Assembly (NCBI GenBank): GCA_030429735.1
Contig: JAUIET010000014.1
Location: 62,001-126,000, forward strand
Source of the DNA: Gammaproteobacteria bacterium
GTDB taxonomy: Bacteria; Pseudomonadota; Gammaproteobacteria; Pseudomonadales; JAUIET01
Length of the DNA stretch: 64,000 nucleotides
Direction of reading: 5' to 3'
Made by a program: the position numbers and the translations under genes. The notes beneath the pieces were generated by a model, which saw only the letters and a program-made list of their open reading frames with translations, was not told where the DNA came from and did no database searches. The first letter of the stretch is position 1. Each line of letters opens with the position of its first letter. Below, piece after piece: positions 8,435 to 17,934 of this stretch.

Positions 8435-9352
8435 CTAACTTAAAAGCTCCGGCGCCAGATTTTCCAACATACGTTTAATTCCTTGTTTCCAGTCTACCTG
8501 GGTGGGGCCTATCAGCGAGTGCATTGTTTCTGTATCGATTTGCAAACTGCCGAAGGCCGATTTCGATTCTTTGTAGGTGGGCTGCAGACCGGTTAGCTCG
8601 CTGATGTATTCACACCACTCCTCAATCGCAACCGCCTGCGAGCCACCAAAATTGACAGTACATACCTCTGTAGTCGCCGCGGCGAGAAGCCTGGGTATTT
8701 TCTCAATATAATCATCGGCGTGGAGCGGGTTATACAGATTGGGTTTGTCGGGATGAACATCGATCGGCACATTGTTCTGCATCATCATCGTGTGCCAATA
8801 AGGCCAACCGCCATTGTCGCCATACGGCACACTTAAACGAGCAATGGTTGTAGGGATATTGAATTGCCTGGCAGTAAAGCGAACCACCGTTTCCGCCGCA
8901 ATCTTGGCAATACTGTAGGTAGGAAACATGGCACGGTGATTGTCTCCTAGAGGAGAATTCTCCTTACGTGGCTCATGGCCTGCGTATTCATACACCGCTG
9001 TTGAAGAACAGTGCATAAACGCCTTCGCTGAACGGCAATGCAGCATTAAACGCCCCGCGCCCTCGCCATTGGCTCGCAGGTCATAATCAAAGTCACCGCT
9101 CTTCACTACCGCAAGATTGATGACATAGTCAAAATCATCGGGCAAGGACCCCAGATCACCATCTGCCAAATCAATCTTATGTGTGGTAACACCTTGTGCC
9201 TGAAGCGTTTCGCGGGTAGCCGGGTCTGAAAAACGTGCCAACGCATGTAAATCACAAACTGGCGCATAGGCCGCTATCAAGGGTTGTGCCACTTGCCCGG
9301 TAGGCCCGGTAACAAGTACTTTGCGGCCATGCAAATCAACTGGTTCGAACAT
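8435..9352 (-). CDS. NAD(P)-dependent epimerase/dehydratase (extended SDR)
   Basis: A 305-residue extended SDR. The N-terminal nucleotide-binding motif is TGPTGQVAQP (about 15-24). The catalytic pair is in YSIAK (Y-x3-K) preceded by SSTAVYEY. The C-terminal half is the substrate-binding lobe. The substrate cannot be named: the family covers nucleotide-sugar epimerases, 3-beta-hydroxysteroid dehydrogenase-like enzymes and others. It is a single gene on the minus strand, divergent from the thiolase-like gene. A GAGGGA Shine-Dalgarno precedes ATG 9352. Confidence 0.82.
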   Translation of the reverse strand: MFEPVDLHGRKVLVTGPTGQVAQPLIAAYAPVCDLHALARFSDPATRETLQAQGVTTHKIDLADGDLGSLPDDFDYVINLAVVKSGDFDYDLRANGEGAGRLMLHCRSAKAFMHCSSTAVYEYAGHEPRKENSPLGDNHRAMFPTYSIAKIAAETVVRFTARQFNIPTTIARLSVPYGDNGGWPYWHTMMMQNNVPIDVHPDKPNLYNPLHADDYIEKIPRLLAAATTEVCTVNFGGSQAVAIEEWCEYISELTGLQPTYKESKSAFGSLQIDTETMHSLIGPTQVDWKQGIKRMLENLAPELLS

Positions 9353-9489
9353 TTTTCCCTCATTCTCTGTAAGCTGGCACTGCCATTCTCACAGGCTCGT
9401 AACCGGACTGCAACTACATAAAATGGAGCCATTCCATCGAATCCGGTATGCTGAAACGATCCAGTAGTGTTGGCGATACGATCTTGACA

Positions 9490-10965
9490 ATGAGTAATCC
9501 TTCACCGAATACACCGGTGCTGATAGGCGTCGGTACGGCAATGCAGAAGCACGATGATCCCTTGCAGAGCCTGGAAGCGGCTCAACTCATGATGTTGGCG
9601 GCACGCCGAGCCGGTGACGACTGCGGGCGGGCTGACGTGCTTGCCCTGTGCGATAGTATTCAGGTTCCCAAAGGCACCTGGTCCTACAGTGACCCGGCCA
9701 GACTGATTGCCAATGACATAGGTGCAACACGTGCTACCACCGTGCTGGCCGATATAGGGGTGTTGCAGCAAACGATTATCACTCGTGCTTGTAACGCCAT
9801 TCTGAACGGCGAGCAGCGGATTGCGCTGGTATGTGGCGGGGAAGCCAAATACCGCGCGCTGCGGGCTTCAAGGCTGGGCATTGACGGGGCCGAGACCGTG
9901 CAAGATGGCGCTCAACCCGATGAGTTTCTCAGCATCAACGAAGACATTGTTTCGCCGTTTGAACTGCAGCGCGGAATGGCCATGCCGGTCACTCCCTATG
10001 CCATGATGGAAAGCGCTATGCGCTATGCCGCAGGTGACAGCATAGCGAAAAACCGCCAGGACCTTGGTGATCTATACGCTGGCTTTAACGAAATAGCACG
10101 CCGCAATCCAGATGCGTGGATTCGTGATGTGTACACAGCTGACGACATTGCTTTCGAATCCGAACGAAACCAAATGCTGGCGTTCCCTTACACCAAACGC
10201 ATGAATACGCAATGGAATGTCGATCAGGCTGCAGCCTTACTGCTTTGCTCCTATTCCAAAGCCCAGGAACTGGGCATAGAACCCTCTAAATACGTGTTTC
10301 CACTGGCGGCCACGGAATCGGATCATATGACGCTAGTATCAGAGCGGGCTGAATTGCATCGCTGCTATGGAGCGGGGATAGCGGGTAGACGAGCTGCCGA
10401 GCTGGCCGGTGTATCCATTGACGATATCGAGCTGCTGGATCTGTACAGCTGCTTCCCTGCAGCCGTCAAAGCCTATGCGAAGGAACTCGGAATTGAAGAC
10501 AATCGCCCACTGGTAGTGGGTGGAAGCATGGCATTTGCCGGCGGACCTCTGAACAATTTCGTGCTGCAGTCGACAGCAACCATGGCCAGGCTGCTCAGAA
10601 AAGAACCACAAAAAACGGGCCTGGTCAGCGCAGTCAGCGGCATGCTGACCAAACAGGGTTTTTGCGTTTGGTCGGCAACGGCCAATGGCACTGGTTTTAA
10701 AAGCGATGACGTCAGCGCACTTACAGCCAATGCAGTGGCCACCATCGCTTTGAACCCGCAATACTCCGGCCAGGCGCGCGTGGCTGGCTATACTGTTAAC
10801 AGCATCCCCGGCTTTCCCGTGGCGCTGATCGCGGTGTGCGACACCGCCAGTGGCGAACGGGCAATCGCAAGCAGCGAAGATTCCGCGTTAATCAAGCAGG
10901 CCTGTTCAGAGGAACTGTGTGGGCGCCAGGTGTCCATCACCAACGACAGCAAGCTGCAATTTTAA
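9490..10965 (+). CDS. Thiolase-like protein (acetyl-CoA acetyltransferase family) lacking the nucleophilic cysteine
   Basis: A 491-residue protein with a thiolase fold in the first about 390 residues and an added C-terminal domain, as in the long mycobacterial-type acetyl-CoA acetyltransferase-like proteins. The region where active thiolases carry the nucleophilic cysteine reads GVLQQTII, without cysteine. The usual GHP histidine motif near the C-terminal lobe is replaced by GGPLNNF. It is therefore probably a non-thiolytic acyl-CoA-binding or condensing relative (inference). I start at ATG 9490, where similarity begins. ATG 9448 would add 14 residues. The gap to ppk is 16 bases, so the two are probably cotranscribed, a pairing I cannot explain. 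Confidence 0.75.
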   Translation: MSNPSPNTPVLIGVGTAMQKHDDPLQSLEAAQLMMLAARRAGDDCGRADVLALCDSIQVPKGTWSYSDPARLIANDIGATRATTVLADIGVLQQTIITRACNAILNGEQRIALVCGGEAKYRALRASRLGIDGAETVQDGAQPDEFLSINEDIVSPFELQRGMAMPVTPYAMMESAMRYAAGDSIAKNRQDLGDLYAGFNEIARRNPDAWIRDVYTADDIAFESERNQMLAFPYTKRMNTQWNVDQAAALLLCSYSKAQELGIEPSKYVFPLAATESDHMTLVSERAELHRCYGAGIAGRRAAELAGVSIDDIELLDLYSCFPAAVKAYAKELGIEDNRPLVVGGSMAFAGGPLNNFVLQSTATMARLLRKEPQKTGLVSAVSGMLTKQGFCVWSATANGTGFKSDDVSALTANAVATIALNPQYSGQARVAGYTVNSIPGFPVALIAVCDTASGERAIASSEDSALIKQACSEELCGRQVSITNDSKLQF

Positions 10966-10981
10966 ACAAAGGACAGCGGCA

Positions 10982-13108
10982 ATGAGTTCAACACCTAACA
11001 AACTGAGCGTTGTGGAAGATACCTCTCGCGGCGCAGAGACGGGCGGTAAAGCAGACCTGGACAGCAGCGAACTGTACCTGAACCAGGAATACAGTCGCCT
11101 CAAGTTCAATACGCGGGTATTGGCACAGGCTACCAATGAGCGCGTGCCACTGTTGGAACGTTTAAAGTTTCTGCTGATTTTTGCGTCCAATATGGACGAA
11201 TTTTTTGAAATTCGATTGGCCGGGCAAAAAAGCCAGATTGAATTTGGTCGGGAGAATACGGGGCCGGACGGATACAGCCCGCGCGAAGTGCTGAAAGAAC
11301 TGCACCTGCGCAGCCACGCGGTCACAGAGCAGCAATATCAGATATGGAATGACGTTTTGCTGCCTGAACTGGCCCGCGAGCACATCCATTTTTTACCGAT
11401 TCAAAGCTGGAGTGATGAACTGCGCAGCTGGATCAAACGCTACTTCAAAACAGAAGTGGCTCCGGTGATCAGCCCACTGGGACTGGACCCTGCCCACCCC
11501 TTCCCGCGCCTCGTCAATAAAAGCCTAAATTTCATACTGTCTTTAAGCGGCAAAGATGCATTTGGACGGGAAAGCGGCTTGGCAATTGTGCCGGCTCCGC
11601 GAAGCTTGCCGCGGGTGATTAAGGTACCCGATGAATTGTGTGACCACGGCGATCATTTTATTTTTCTATCAGCCATTATTGCAGCGAATGTCAGCGACCT
11701 GTTTCCGGGAATGTCCGTCAATGAATGCCACCAGTTTCGGGTGATACGAAATTCAGACCTTGATGTAATTGATGCTGAAGTTGAAGACATTGCCCATGCT
11801 TTAAAAGGCGAATTGTTCTCACGGCGGTTTGGCTCCGCGGTAAAGCTGGAGGTCGCCGCTCAGTGCCCGGAAGAGTTAAGCAGCTACCTACTGACGCAAT
11901 TCAACCTCGGCGAGGAAGAGCTATACAAACACAATGGGCCTTTAAACCTTCAACGTGTTCTCGAAGCAGTAAACCAACTAGACCGGCCCGCAATAAGTTA
12001 CCCGGCACTGGTGCCAGGAATTCCAAAGAAAATTCGCGAATCGTCGAATATGTTTCAAACGATTAGCCATGGTGATGTGCTGTTACAGCACCCCTATCAA
12101 TCTTTTTCGCCGGTAATCGACTTGATCAGGCAAGCGGCGAAAGACCACGATGTACTGGCGATTAAGCAAACCCTTTACCGCAGCGGTAGCAGCTCCGAAG
12201 TTGTTGACGCACTTATCGAGGCAGCCCGAAACGGTAAGGAAGTCACCGCCGTTGTTGAGCTGCGCGCACGCTTCGATGAAGAGGAAAATCTGCATTTTGC
12301 ATCAAGACTTCAGGAAGCTGGAGCGGTTGTGGTCTACGGTGTACTCACCCATAAAACCCACGCAAAAATGCTTCTGATAGTTCGCAAAGAAGGCAAGCAA
12401 CTCAAGCGCTATTTTCACTTGGGGACTGGAAATTACCACGCCGGGAATGCGCGCATGTACACTGACTACAGCCTGATGAGCGCCCATGAAGAAATGGGCA
12501 ACGATGTACATAAGGTGTTTCAGCAACTAACGGGTATGGGACGGGAAATCAAACCCAAGCATATTTTCCATGCACCGTTCACTATGCAGAAAAAAATGCT
12601 TGCGCTGATCAATTCGGAAACGGCAGCCGCAATGGAGGGCAAGCCCGCCAGAATCATTGCCAAATGCAACGGTTTGACCGAACGGAAAATTATAAAAGCT
12701 TTATACGAGGCGTCGGCTGCGGGTGTACAAATCGATTTGATCGTACGAGGAATCTGTTGTTTAAGGCCAGGAATACCTGGTGTATCTGAGAACATTCGTG
12801 TTGTCTCAATAGTTGGTCGCTTCCTTGAGCACTCCCGAGTCTACTATTTCGCCAACGCCGAGCATCCAGTGTATGCATCAAGCGCTGACCTTATGGACAG
12901 AAATCTGCTGCGTCGAGTGGAAGTTTGTTTCCCAATTCTGCAAAGTAAAATTGCCGAGAGAATCCACAAGGAGTTAGAGCTTTACCTTCTCGACAACCAA
13001 AACAGCTGGTCACTGCAGGCGGATGGCGAGTACCAGCTAGTAAGACAATCAGAAAACAGCGTAGAGTTAAGCGCCCAGGCTGAGCTATTGGAAAAGTACG
13101 CCCAATAA
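10982..13108 (+). CDS. ppk1: Polyphosphate kinase 1
   Basis: A 708-residue PPK1. It has the N-terminal domain with LKFLLIFASNMDEFFEIR, the head domain, and two phospholipase-D-like catalytic domains. The THAK motif carries the presumed phosphohistidine His460 (equivalent to E. coli His435), followed by FHLGTGNYH. PPK1 reversibly transfers the terminal phosphate of ATP to a polyphosphate chain at the membrane. ATG 10982 is chosen because AAAGGA precedes it; a longer frame from 10919 overlaps the upstream gene. A Ppx/GppA-family exopolyphosphatase is 5 kb downstream on the other strand, so both arms of polyphosphate turnover are local. The P450 follows after 26 bases. Confidence 0.96.
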   Translation: MSSTPNKLSVVEDTSRGAETGGKADLDSSELYLNQEYSRLKFNTRVLAQATNERVPLLERLKFLLIFASNMDEFFEIRLAGQKSQIEFGRENTGPDGYSPREVLKELHLRSHAVTEQQYQIWNDVLLPELAREHIHFLPIQSWSDELRSWIKRYFKTEVAPVISPLGLDPAHPFPRLVNKSLNFILSLSGKDAFGRESGLAIVPAPRSLPRVIKVPDELCDHGDHFIFLSAIIAANVSDLFPGMSVNECHQFRVIRNSDLDVIDAEVEDIAHALKGELFSRRFGSAVKLEVAAQCPEELSSYLLTQFNLGEEELYKHNGPLNLQRVLEAVNQLDRPAISYPALVPGIPKKIRESSNMFQTISHGDVLLQHPYQSFSPVIDLIRQAAKDHDVLAIKQTLYRSGSSSEVVDALIEAARNGKEVTAVVELRARFDEEENLHFASRLQEAGAVVVYGVLTHKTHAKMLLIVRKEGKQLKRYFHLGTGNYHAGNARMYTDYSLMSAHEEMGNDVHKVFQQLTGMGREIKPKHIFHAPFTMQKKMLALINSETAAAMEGKPARIIAKCNGLTERKIIKALYEASAAGVQIDLIVRGICCLRPGIPGVSENIRVVSIVGRFLEHSRVYYFANAEHPVYASSADLMDRNLLRRVEVCFPILQSKIAERIHKELELYLLDNQNSWSLQADGEYQLVRQSENSVELSAQAELLEKYAQ

Positions 13109-13134
13109 TTTTCACTTTCTCAGGCGAAGAGCAA

Positions 13135-14511
13135 ATGGTTTCGGAAAAGGTAAGCGCTGAAATAGCCCTGCAGCAGGTCAGAGCGCTGCGCGATGACAGT
13201 GTGGCCGATCTATCCGCGTTTCCTGGGCGCGATGGCTGGCCGATTGTTGGCGACGGATTGATTTTTTTTCGCGACACACTCGGCTACATGCAACGTATGC
13301 ACCACCAATACGGCCCGGTGTTTCGCAGCAAAATGGGGCCTTTGCAATCATTGAACCTCATTGGTCCGGAGGCACAAAAACTGGTTTTACTGGACAGCAA
13401 CAATAATTTTTCAACCGAGAAAGGCTACGCCACGTCGCTAGGTGAGTTCTTTCCTAAAAACCTCTTGCTGCGCGACTTCTCTGACCACAGAAAGCATCGG
13501 CGAATCATGCAAACCGCGTTTAAAAACCAGATGCTTGAGAGCTACATGCCCTTGTTGCACAACATCATCGGCGAGCATGTTCGCCAGTGGGCGACGCGGG
13601 GCGAAATAAACTTCTTTCAGGCAATAAAAAGCGCTTTGCTCGAGGTTGGCTCAGAGATTTTTCTCGGTCTTAAGCTTGGTGAGGAGGCGCAACGAGTCAA
13701 TCAGGCATTTATAGATCTCGCACTCGGCAGTTCCACCCCATTACGTTACAACATCCCGGGCACACAATATGCACGAGCCTTAAAAGCCCATGGCTACTTG
13801 CATGATTTTTTGCGCAAGCAAATAGCCGACAAGCGAACTGGTCAGGATACGGATATGTTCAGTCTGTTTTGCCGTGAAACACAGGACGACGGGCAATACT
13901 TTAGCGACGATGACATAGTGCATCACATAAGTTTTCTTTTGTTTGCGGCGCACGATACCACCACAAGCACTCTGCTGAACCTTCTTTACGAGATCACCCG
14001 AAACCCCGATTGGCAGGAACGCTGCCGCAGCGAGTTGCAACAATTGCAATCGCAGCACCTGAGCTATTCACAGCTCGGTGAACTCGAGTTAAGTACCTAT
14101 TGCTTCAAAGAGACTTTGCGCCTCTATCCTCCTGTTATAGGCATGGCAAGGCGCAGCATCCGAGAATTTCAGTACGGAGATTTTGTAATACCGGCCAATG
14201 CCATGATCAGTACGTCAACCCTGCTGACGCACCGTTTACCCGAGCTGTATACACAGCCAGACAGGTTTGACCCGGAGCGATTTGCACCTGGACGTGAAGA
14301 ACATAAATCGCATGCATTCGCCTGGTTTCCGTTTGGCGGCGGCGCTCACAAATGCATTGGTCTGCATTTTGCCGAAATGCTGACGAAAGTCAGCTTGTAT
14401 GAAATGCTTCGATGCTACCGTTTTGAGGCACTTAATCACGACAGTAAGTACGCCTATATTCCATTCCCGAAGCCCAGAGATGGTCTGCCGGTTAAACTCA
14501 CAACAATATGA
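13135..14511 (+). CDS. Cytochrome P450
   Basis: A 458-residue soluble P450. The I-helix oxygen-activation motif is AAHDTT (271-276). The K-helix ExxR is E326-R329 in KETLRLYP. The haem-binding loop is FGGGAHKCIG with axial ligand Cys407. There is no N-terminal membrane anchor, as usual for bacterial P450s. The sequence style resembles the CYP51/CYP26/CYP120 group, which act on sterols or retinoids, but I cannot name the substrate. A role in hydroxylating steroids or terpenoids is tempting given the downstream steroid cluster, yet it lies about 6 kb away beside ppk1, so this is only a suggestion. A redox partner is not encoded nearby. Confidence 0.93.
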   Translation: MVSEKVSAEIALQQVRALRDDSVADLSAFPGRDGWPIVGDGLIFFRDTLGYMQRMHHQYGPVFRSKMGPLQSLNLIGPEAQKLVLLDSNNNFSTEKGYATSLGEFFPKNLLLRDFSDHRKHRRIMQTAFKNQMLESYMPLLHNIIGEHVRQWATRGEINFFQAIKSALLEVGSEIFLGLKLGEEAQRVNQAFIDLALGSSTPLRYNIPGTQYARALKAHGYLHDFLRKQIADKRTGQDTDMFSLFCRETQDDGQYFSDDDIVHHISFLLFAAHDTTTSTLLNLLYEITRNPDWQERCRSELQQLQSQHLSYSQLGELELSTYCFKETLRLYPPVIGMARRSIREFQYGDFVIPANAMISTSTLLTHRLPELYTQPDRFDPERFAPGREEHKSHAFAWFPFGGGAHKCIGLHFAEMLTKVSLYEMLRCYRFEALNHDSKYAYIPFPKPRDGLPVKLTTI

Positions 14512-14623
14512 CGCAAGCAGAGCCTTGCCGGTAAACGAAAACAGCTAAAGTCTGAGTTAAATTTGCGCGGATTGCGCGTTTCTTATTCACTATGAACACC
14601 GGTTAAGCGATTAGAAAATCAGA

Positions 14624-14651
14624 TTGGCCGCAACCATATTCTTTGTATAAA
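14624..14651 (+). promoter_or_regulatory. Candidate sigma-70 promoter of the DamX-like gene
   Basis: TTGGCC and TATAAA are separated by 16 bases, and the start codon lies about 50 bases downstream. The rest of the 190-base gap after the P450 gene shows no other structure. Confidence 0.45.
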
Positions 14652-14701
14652 ATTACCGGCCTTCGATACGTATCGATAAGAAAATTAATGAGGAGCGCAG
14701 T

Positions 14702-16099
14702 ATGAGCCTGGACAATAAACCTACAGACATTCGGATGGCTGGCCAATCAAAAGGTTTCTTCGCCGGTGCCGGGCGCGATCAAATATTAAGCGAAACTGTG
14801 CGCTTGCTGCGCCAGGAATCGCCATCTATGTGTATCGTTAGCGGGCCTGAAGGTATTGGCAAAACCAAACTCCTCGGCGAGGTTCGACGCACTCTGTTCC
14901 CCTGCATGCATGTGGTTTGCATGCAGGGACATTTCGGCAGCATGGACCGAATGCTCAAGGAACTTGCGCATCGACTGGAGCTGAATACCAGTGCCTGTGA
15001 AAACGGCAAAGAGGTGCTGGACCTGATCGGGCATCGACTCGCGTGCACTAATGATGGCAAGCCGGTATTGGTATTGTTCGATGATGCGCATGCTCTGCCG
15101 CTGCCAGTTATACGAATGCTGGTGACGTTCTTCCAAAGCAATGGCCACAATACCCGGGTTGCTCTATTTGTAGACAACGAAGCTGTAGACGTGATTTGCA
15201 GTTTCCTTCGTCAACATACAGCACCAACAATCACGATGCGCCGCATCGGTCGTTATGAAATCGCCGCATACCTGAAACACAGATACCGCTCAAGCGACCC
15301 CCGCTTTGATGAGGTAGAGCTGGATACAATTTTCGCTGCCAGTGACGGTGTGCCTGCACGCATTAACACACAAGCAGAATACGCATTGAAACAGCGCGCT
15401 GTACAAGCACACATTGCCGAACAAATTGTAAACGAAGGAGTAACACGCTCCATCTCCTTGCCATCCATCGCCGGTGCACCCATTGGCCTGGCAGCGGCCG
15501 CCTGCATGCTCATGACTGTAATGGCCTTGACCATTGGCACCGCTGTGCAACAGGAGCAGGCCGATTACACGGCGACTACGGCGTCGAGCGCTTTTGAACA
15601 GGGAACAGAGCTGATTGAAGAGCAGTTTGCAGAATACGACGAAAACTATGAAGTGGAACTACCTGAAGAATTTGAGGAGTTCAGTGATCAACTGTCTGAC
15701 GATGAAATAGACCTGCTGCAAATAGCACCCAACCAGTATGTGTTGCAGTTCATGGCGGGCGACTCGGAAGAGGATATGCAAGCCTTTGTGAAAGAGCACG
15801 AAGAACTGGGCGTTAAAATGTACCGCAGCCTCGCAGATGGACAACCCTGGTTTAAAGCGGTTGCCCCAGGTTTCACAGACCCCGAAACCGCCGAGAACGT
15901 GATCGAGAACTTGCCGGCAACACTGCAGAAGGTGAAGCCCTGGGTGCGCAGCGTGGCTTCTGTGCAGCAAGAGATTTTAGTCATGGGTGAAGAACACTTG
16001 AGCGAGCCCAAAAACAACTTTTCGTCGCTGGAGAGCGCTATAGCCTGGAATCAAACGTACAGCACGAACGAGCAGCCAATCTGGAAGACAGCGGGCTAA
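14702..16099 (+). CDS. AAA ATPase with transmembrane segment and SPOR-like C-terminus (DamX-like)
   Basis: A 465-residue protein. A P-loop ATPase domain comes first, with Walker A GPEGIGKT at 48-55 and Walker B VLVLFDDA at 122-129. A membrane span follows at about 259-282, then a very acidic linker (about 300-335). A C-terminal domain of about 90 residues opens with YVLQFMAGDSEEDMQAF, the pattern of SPOR peptidoglycan-binding domains. This order is that of DamX, a division-septum protein whose SPOR domain binds denuded glycan strands. The start has a GAGGAG Shine-Dalgarno. Unlike the usual setting it is not beside aroK/aroB or dam. It precedes aceA. A perfect 11-base-pair hairpin lies inside the coding sequence at 14900-14928. 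Confidence 0.8.
   Translation: MSLDNKPTDIRMAGQSKGFFAGAGRDQILSETVRLLRQESPSMCIVSGPEGIGKTKLLGEVRRTLFPCMHVVCMQGHFGSMDRMLKELAHRLELNTSACENGKEVLDLIGHRLACTNDGKPVLVLFDDAHALPLPVIRMLVTFFQSNGHNTRVALFVDNEAVDVICSFLRQHTAPTITMRRIGRYEIAAYLKHRYRSSDPRFDEVELDTIFAASDGVPARINTQAEYALKQRAVQAHIAEQIVNEGVTRSISLPSIAGAPIGLAAAACMLMTVMALTIGTAVQQEQADYTATTASSAFEQGTELIEEQFAEYDENYEVELPEEFEEFSDQLSDDEIDLLQIAPNQYVLQFMAGDSEEDMQAFVKEHEELGVKMYRSLADGQPWFKAVAPGFTDPETAENVIENLPATLQKVKPWVRSVASVQQEILVMGEEHLSEPKNNFSSLESAIAWNQTYSTNEQPIWKTAG
14900..14928. repeat. Perfect 11-bp inverted repeat inside the DamX-like coding sequence
   Basis: CCCTGCATGCA (14900-14910) and TGCATGCAGGG (14918-14928) are perfectly complementary with a 7-base loop. 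It encodes residues just after the Walker A helix. The stem is stable enough to affect the mRNA locally, but no function is known. Confidence 0.6.
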
Positions 16100-16253
16100 C
16101 TACCGTTCGCCTACCATTCACCACTGAAATGGCGGAAATGATAACTATAAATTAGCTAAATCAGCCTGTCGTACTTAGAATTGTGCTTGCTGTGATTAAG
16201 GAGCCTCCTTCGGTGCAGCGATAAACTCATTTTAATTCTTAGCAGGACTGAAC

Positions 16254-17852
16254 ATGGCCAGTTATTCATCCGATATAGACGCTGTACGCGCTCTGCGCGA
16301 CGCTCAGCAAGGTCGCTGGAATGCGATCAACCCCGAATCCGCCGCACGTATGCGCGCCCAGAACCGATTCACTTCAGGTCTGGACATTGCCCGCTACACA
16401 GCCAAGATTATGCGTGATGATATGGCCGCCTATGATGCGGACAGTGCCAACTACACGCAATCATTGGGCTGCTGGCACGGTTTCATCGGGCAGCAGAAGC
16501 TCATATCCATCAAGAAGCACTTCGGCAGTACCAAAAGCCGATATCTGTACCTCTCTGGCTGGATGGTTGCCGCACTTCGTTCAGAGTTCGGCCCACTGCC
16601 CGATCAATCTATGCACGAAAAAACCTCTGTACCTGCGTTGATTGAAGAGCTGTATACGTTTTTGAAGCAAGCAGACGCGTGGGAACTGAACCACCTGTTC
16701 CGCGACCTGGACGCCGCACGTGCGGCGGGCGACGACGTAAAAGCCAAGGATCTTGAAAACAAGATCGATAATTTTGAAACACATGTTGTTCCAATCATCG
16801 CCGATATTGATGCCGGATTTGGCAACGAAGAGGCCACCTATTTGCTGGCTAAACAGATGATTGAAGCCGGCGCCTGCTGTATTCAGATAGAGAACCAGGT
16901 ATCTGATGCCAAGCAATGTGGGCACCAGGACGGTAAAGTAACTGTTCCTCACGAGGATTTTCTGTCGAAGATTAACGCTTGCCGCTACGCATTTCTCGAA
17001 CTCGGTGTTGACGACGGTGTGATCGTTGCGCGCACTGACTCGTTAGGTGCTGGCCTGACCCAGAAAATCCCTGTATCAACTTCACAAGGCGACCTGGCGC
17101 ACAAGTACAACGCATTTCTTGAAACAACAGCGGTCAACAGTGCCGATGATGTTCAGGAAGGCGACGTAGTGATCAAACAGGACGGCAAGCTGGTTCGTCC
17201 TGTTCGTTTGCCGAATGGTTTATACAAGTTCAAAGAAGGCTCGGGCGAAGACCGAGTGGTTCTCGACTGCGTTACCTCACTGCAAAACGGCGCTGACCTG
17301 TTGTGGATTGAGACGGAAAAACCGCACGTTGGCCAGATCGCAGCGATGGTCAACCGAGTCCGCCAGGAAATTCCTGACGCTAAGTTGGTCTACAACAATT
17401 CACCATCGTTCAACTGGACACTGAACTTCCGTCAACAGGTGTTCGACCAGTGGGAAGCCGAAGGCAAAGACGTTTCCTCCTACCAGCGCGATCAATTGAT
17501 GAGTGTCGATTATGACGGATCTGAGCTGGCCACAACGGCAGATGACAAGATTCGTACCTTCCAGGCTGACGCGGCGCGCGAAGCCGGCATTTTCCATCAC
17601 CTGATCACTTTGCCAACCTACCACACAGCTGCATTGTCGACTGACAACCTGGCTAAAGGGTACTTCGGCGACATGGGCATGCTTGCTTATGTTAAAGGTG
17701 TTCAGCGTGAAGAAATTCGCCAAGGCATCGCCACCGTGAAACACCAGGACATGGCCGGCTCGAACATTGGTGACGATCACAAGGAGTACTTCTCGGGTGA
17801 ACAGGCCCTGAAAGCCTCCGGCGAAGACAACACCATGAATCAGTTCGGCTAG
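16254..17852 (+). CDS. aceA: Isocitrate lyase
   Basis: A 532-residue isocitrate lyase of the large subgroup seen in Pseudomonas and relatives (about 531 residues), longer than the E. coli enzyme of about 434. The catalytic loop is KQCGHQDGK with nucleophile/acid Cys222. The metal- and substrate-binding stretch IIADIDAGFGNEEATY is at 181-196. It cleaves isocitrate to glyoxylate and succinate, the first step of the glyoxylate bypass. That bypass is needed when acetyl-CoA from fatty acids or steroids is the carbon source, which fits the nearby catabolic cluster. Malate synthase is not in the window. It ends just before a strong hairpin. Confidence 0.97.
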   Translation: MASYSSDIDAVRALRDAQQGRWNAINPESAARMRAQNRFTSGLDIARYTAKIMRDDMAAYDADSANYTQSLGCWHGFIGQQKLISIKKHFGSTKSRYLYLSGWMVAALRSEFGPLPDQSMHEKTSVPALIEELYTFLKQADAWELNHLFRDLDAARAAGDDVKAKDLENKIDNFETHVVPIIADIDAGFGNEEATYLLAKQMIEAGACCIQIENQVSDAKQCGHQDGKVTVPHEDFLSKINACRYAFLELGVDDGVIVARTDSLGAGLTQKIPVSTSQGDLAHKYNAFLETTAVNSADDVQEGDVVIKQDGKLVRPVRLPNGLYKFKEGSGEDRVVLDCVTSLQNGADLLWIETEKPHVGQIAAMVNRVRQEIPDAKLVYNNSPSFNWTLNFRQQVFDQWEAEGKDVSSYQRDQLMSVDYDGSELATTADDKIRTFQADAAREAGIFHHLITLPTYHTAALSTDNLAKGYFGDMGMLAYVKGVQREEIRQGIATVKHQDMAGSNIGDDHKEYFSGEQALKASGEDNTMNQFG

Positions 17853-17873
17853 CCAGCAATCTGCCAGTTCATG

Positions 17874-17905
17874 CCCATCAAAGAGGCTTCAGCCTCTTTG
17901 ATGGG
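17874..17905. terminator. Strong bidirectional hairpin between aceA and the ppx/gppA-like gene
   Basis: A perfect 14-base-pair stem (17874-17887 with 17892-17905) closes on the tetraloop TTCA, 22 bases after the aceA stop and 30 bases after the convergent gene's stop. There is no clear U-tract on either side, so it may act as a 3'-end stabiliser or weak terminator for both transcripts. Confidence 0.75.
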
Positions 17906-17934
17906 ATCGCTTACCGAATGGCGATTTTCACAGC

